17,793 nucleotides of DNA, taken from contig CAYIYM010000039.1 in the NCBI GenBank assembly GCA_964367685.1, forward strand, positions 1 through 17,793. Direction: 5' to 3'. Below, piece after piece: positions 15,393 to 17,793 of the stretch. The number at the start of each line of letters is the position of its first letter. Within the stretch, counting starts at the first letter, position 1. The stretch comes from CAUPWF01 sp964367685 (lineage in GTDB: Bacteria; Bacillota; Clostridia; Lachnospirales; Lachnospiraceae). The position numbers and the translations under genes are program-made. The notes below the pieces were generated by a model. That model was given only the letters and a program-made list of their open reading frames with translations, was not told where the DNA came from and ran no database searches.

Positions 15393-16029
15393 TCATCCTT
15401 TTATTCTATTTATCTTTTTATATTCCTTACAAGTAATTCCTTCTTGAGTCTTAAATGTTTTCATAAAATGTATTTCATCACAAAATCCTACAGAAAATGC
15501 TATTTCTTTAATGTTCAAATCCGTTTTTACCAGCAATTCCTTCGCTTCTCGCATCCGCACTTCAATCAGATACTTACGTGGCTGCTTCCCCCATTTTTGT
15601 TTAAATTTTTTACATAGGTAGGAATGGCTTACGTGCAAAGCTCTACACATGTGTTCCACTGAGAAAGTCGGCTCATGATAATGTATATCCATGTACGTAA
15701 CAGATAACTCTTCTATATTAGGTGGTAACGTCTGATCCGCGGAACTTTGAATCTCCACTATATTATAGAATAAAGACAAAGTTTCATAATAACCTATGAG
15801 CCCTTTTTTATCCAACTTATGCAATAAACTCATCGCCTTCATCTGAATTCCCAGAAAATCTATGCACGATATGACAGGGGCTTCTAATGCAAGATTACAT
15901 AATCTTATATAGTGTTCCGTGTATGTTCCATTCATAGTGAACCACATATATCTCCATGGATCCTCTTCATTTGGATAATAGCACAAATTCGTATTAGGTG
16001 GCACAAAGAAAAAATCCCCTGTTTTTACA
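15393..16029 (-). pseudogene. AraC-family regulator, 3' part, interrupted by an insertion sequence
   Basis: The C-terminal two thirds of an AraC/XylS regulator. The end of the cupin-like sensing domain (KTGDFFFVPPNTN, then PWRYMWFTMNG) is followed by two helix-turn-helix motifs in the last 100 residues (FSVEHMCRALHVSHSYLCKKFKQ and IKEIAFSVGFCDEIHFMKTFK). Such proteins usually sense a sugar or related ligand and activate nearby genes. An IS1182-family element enters at codon VK in the sensing domain. Its edge supplies an in-frame GTG at 16037, so an automatic caller would report a complete-looking 214-aa protein with only a few foreign residues. The 5' part continues at 17739-17793 and beyond the window. 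The gene is probably inactive. Confidence 0.92.
16022..16029. repeat. Left copy of the 8-bp target duplication
   Basis: TTTTTACA immediately outside the left IS end. An identical copy lies at 17739-17746 directly outside the right end. Confidence 0.95.
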
Positions 16030-16053
16030 GAGGGCACTGAAAAAGTGCCCTCG
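16030..16053. repeat. Left terminal inverted repeat, itself palindromic
   Basis: GAGGGCACT/AGTGCCCTC form a 9-bp hairpin with a GAAAA loop (16030-16052). The 24-bp unit is the exact reverse complement of 17715-17738. Confidence 0.95.
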
Positions 16054-16071
16054 ATTTATAAGTGGGTTAAA

Positions 16072-16121
16072 AAAAAGACATTATAAATCTTGATTTTATC
16101 AAGTATTTATAATGTCTTTTT
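16072..16121. terminator. Long hairpin between the left IS end and the transposase gene
   Basis: AAAAAGACATTATAAAT (16072-16088) pairs perfectly over 17 bp with 16105-16121. The inner CTTGA/TCAAG (16089-16103) extends the stem, with a single bulged T. A T-run follows in both directions. It probably blocks transcription entering from outside. A -10-like TATAAT (16124-16129) lies directly after it and could start transposase transcription. Confidence 0.8.
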
Positions 16122-16157
16122 GGTATAATAAAGTATCAATTAAAGGCGGTGGTGCTT

Positions 16158-17612
16158 ATGATAGAGCAACAACAAAAAATGATTTTGAGTTCATACATTG
16201 AGATATATGATCTAGTAGTCCCCAAAAACAATTTATTGAGGAGAATTAACGAACTTATTGACTTTACATTTATTTATGATGAACTAATAGATAAATATTG
16301 TATTGATAATGGAAGGAATGCAGTTGATCCAATTCGCATGTTTAAATACCTTCTTCTTAAATCTATTTTTGATTTATCGGATGTTGATGTTGTAGAGCGC
16401 TCTAAATATGATATGTCTTTTAAATATTTTCTAGGAATGGCACCTGAAGAGAATGTCATAAATCCAAGTTCTTTAACAAAATTCAGAAAATTGCGTCTGA
16501 AAGATATGAATCTTTTAGATATGCTTATAAATAAAACTGTATCAATAGCACTTGAAAAAGGAATTATAAAATCAAGATCGATTATTGTAGATGCTACACA
16601 TACTGGGGCACGTTATAATCAAAAAAAGCCATGTGAGGTATTGCGAGAAAAAAGCAAACTATTAAGAAAATCAGTGTATCAGATTGACGAAACAATGAAA
16701 CAGTCTTTTCCGGCTAAAAATACAGCAGATGACTTAGAAAAAGAAATAGAATATTGCAATAAATTAATAGATATAATCAAAGGAAATGAAAACGTAGCAC
16801 ATGTTCCAAAAGTGGAAGAAAAGCTAAATAAACTAGAGGAAATTCTAATAGATAATGTAGAACATTTACAGACCTCTAATGATGAAGATGCAATGATTGG
16901 TCACAAAACTGCAGATAGTTCCTTTTTTGGATATAAAACGCATATAGCAATGACAGAAGAACGAATTATTACAGCCGCAACAATCACTACTGGTGAAAAG
17001 AATGATGGCAAAGAACTAGAGACACTCTATAACAAAAGCAAGATGACTGGCTTGGAAATCGAAAATATAATCGGAGATGCTGCTTACTCTGAAAAGAGAA
17101 ATATTGAATTAGCAGAAACAGAAGGTATTAATCTTATTGCGAAATTGAATCCAAGTGTTACTCAAGGATTTCGCACAAAAGAAGACGAATTTCAATTTAA
17201 CAAGGATGCTGGAATGTATGTCTGTAAAGGGGGGCATATGGCAATCCGAAAGGCTAGGCAAGGTAAAAAGAATGTATCGCAGAACCAAGTTGACTGTTAT
17301 TATTTTGATATTGAAAAATGTAAATCTTGCCCACACAGTAAGGGATGCTATAAGGATGGAGCCAAAAGTAAGACATATTCCGTTACTATAAAGAGTGACA
17401 TCCATAAGAAGCAGATAAAATTTCAAGAAAGTGAATATTTTAAGGAGAAATCAAAGGAGCGTTATAAAATAGAAGCTAAAAACAGTGAACTTAAATGTAG
17501 ACACGGTTATGATGTAGCATCATCATCGGGTCTTATTGGTATGGAAATGCAAGGTGCAATGGCATTGTTTACTGTAAACCTAAAGAGAATTATCAAGTTA
17601 ATAGGAGAATAA
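16158..17612 (+). CDS. IS1182-family transposase (DDE)
   Basis: Catalyses excision and insertion of the surrounding element. It is 484 aa from ATG 16158; GTG 16149 and GTG 16152 are in-frame alternatives close to the AAAGG site at 16142-16146. The N-terminal domain (about 1-110, with an IS1182-type NPSSLTKFRKLR segment) is followed by the DDE core: D145 in SIIVDATHTGA, D307 in IIGDAAYSE, and E444 in KIEAKNSELKCRHGYD. Between D307 and E444 a cysteine-rich insert (YVCKGG, then EKCKSCPHSKGC) looks like a zinc ribbon. No frameshift or stop is seen, so the gene looks functional. Its codon use is more A-rich than that of its neighbours, consistent with a mobile origin. Confidence 0.95.
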   Translation: MIEQQQKMILSSYIEIYDLVVPKNNLLRRINELIDFTFIYDELIDKYCIDNGRNAVDPIRMFKYLLLKSIFDLSDVDVVERSKYDMSFKYFLGMAPEENVINPSSLTKFRKLRLKDMNLLDMLINKTVSIALEKGIIKSRSIIVDATHTGARYNQKKPCEVLREKSKLLRKSVYQIDETMKQSFPAKNTADDLEKEIEYCNKLIDIIKGNENVAHVPKVEEKLNKLEEILIDNVEHLQTSNDEDAMIGHKTADSSFFGYKTHIAMTEERIITAATITTGEKNDGKELETLYNKSKMTGLEIENIIGDAAYSEKRNIELAETEGINLIAKLNPSVTQGFRTKEDEFQFNKDAGMYVCKGGHMAIRKARQGKKNVSQNQVDCYYFDIEKCKSCPHSKGCYKDGAKSKTYSVTIKSDIHKKQIKFQESEYFKEKSKERYKIEAKNSELKCRHGYDVASSSGLIGMEMQGAMALFTVNLKRIIKLIGE

Positions 17613-17641
17613 TAAAAGAAATACGATACGTATAATGAGAG

Positions 17642-17686
17642 AAATAGTGAAAGAAAACATGAAACATGCTTCTTTCACTATTTTTT
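17642..17686 (+). terminator. Terminator of the transposase gene
   Basis: AAATAGTGAAAGAA (17642-17655) pairs with TTCTTTCACTATTT (17670-17683) in a 14-bp stem around a 14-nt loop that can itself pair through CATG. A T-run follows. It lies 30 nt after the transposase stop. Confidence 0.88.
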
Positions 17687-17714
17687 ATTCAAGATTTATG
17701 ACCATTAATTAATC

Positions 17715-17738
17715 CGAGGGCACTTTTTCAGTGCCCTC
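17715..17738. repeat. Right terminal inverted repeat, itself palindromic
   Basis: CGAGGGCACTTTTTCAGTGCCCTC matches the left end exactly in inverted orientation. The 9-bp hairpin at 17716-17738 is followed directly by the TTTTT of the target duplication, so this end also looks like an intrinsic terminator on the plus strand. Confidence 0.95.
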
Positions 17739-17793
17739 TTTTTACATGATATTTTTTTCCATCAAGAAATAATAAACCACTTCCGTCAAGCAC
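17739..17793 (-). pseudogene. AraC-family regulator, upstream fragment beyond the insertion (partial)
   Basis: Read leftward, this stretch encodes VLDGSGLLFLDGKKYHVK, the typical beta-strand pattern of the AraC N-terminal ligand-binding domain. Joining codon 18 across the target duplication gives ...KKYHVKTGDFFFVPP... in the same frame as the piece at 15393-16029. This shows one gene split by the IS. The gene start lies beyond the window. The first 8 bp (17739-17746) are the right copy of the target duplication. Confidence 0.9.

Larger units (their letters stand above)
16030..17738 (+). mobile_element. Complete IS1182-family insertion sequence, 1709 bp
   Basis: The element runs between 24-bp perfect terminal inverted repeats (16030-16053 and 17715-17738) and is flanked by the exact 8-bp duplication TTTTTACA. 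It holds one transposase gene, an internal hairpin before that gene and a terminator hairpin after it. Size and gene content fit IS1182-family elements. The intact transposase, perfect repeats and perfect target duplication indicate a recent insertion. The insertion splits an AraC-family regulator gene. Confidence 0.95.

Noticed and set aside
16030..16037. GTG at 16037 as the true start of a short AraC-type protein
   Set aside because: The codon belongs to the IS end, has no ribosome binding site, and the frame continues into the split upstream fragment at 17739-17793.

Overview
The window reads as chromosomal DNA from a low-GC, Gram-positive, anaerobic Clostridia-type bacterium, most likely of the family Lachnospiraceae. 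This rests on strong AGGAGG-type ribosome binding sites, A/T-rich codon use, and the local order rlmD-like / yhaM / HtrA-like / mutS2, which I associate with Lachnospiraceae from general knowledge. Species cannot be read from the sequence.

Left part (1-7142): leftward genes for the start of an RlmD-type rRNA methyltransferase, the exoribonuclease YhaM, and a membrane-anchored HtrA-like protein that has lost two residues of its catalytic triad. Diverging from these are mutS2 and an OmpR/HisKA two-component system. A perfect 17-bp hairpin (7150-7191) ends both this cluster and the converging polyamine operon.

Centre (7216-14056): a six-gene polyamine operon on the minus strand, in transcription order speD, speA-type decarboxylase, speE, speB, carboxynorspermidine dehydrogenase, carboxynorspermidine decarboxylase. 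The first four are tightly packed, with signs of translational coupling. The operon carries both the decarboxy-SAM/aminopropyltransferase route and the aspartate-semialdehyde route for adding aminopropyl groups. It is preceded by about 375 nt of non-coding, highly structured sequence with its own good promoter and a terminator-like hairpin just before speD. This is the best candidate in the window for an undescribed regulatory RNA.

Right part (14139-17793): a minimal prepilin peptidase with no pilus genes nearby, a nitroreductase-family flavoprotein, and an AraC-family regulator split by an intact 1709-bp IS1182-family insertion sequence. The IS has 24-bp inverted repeats, palindromic ends and an exact 8-bp target duplication. 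Removing the IS and one target copy restores the AraC reading frame. No tRNA, rRNA, CRISPR array or prophage gene was seen.
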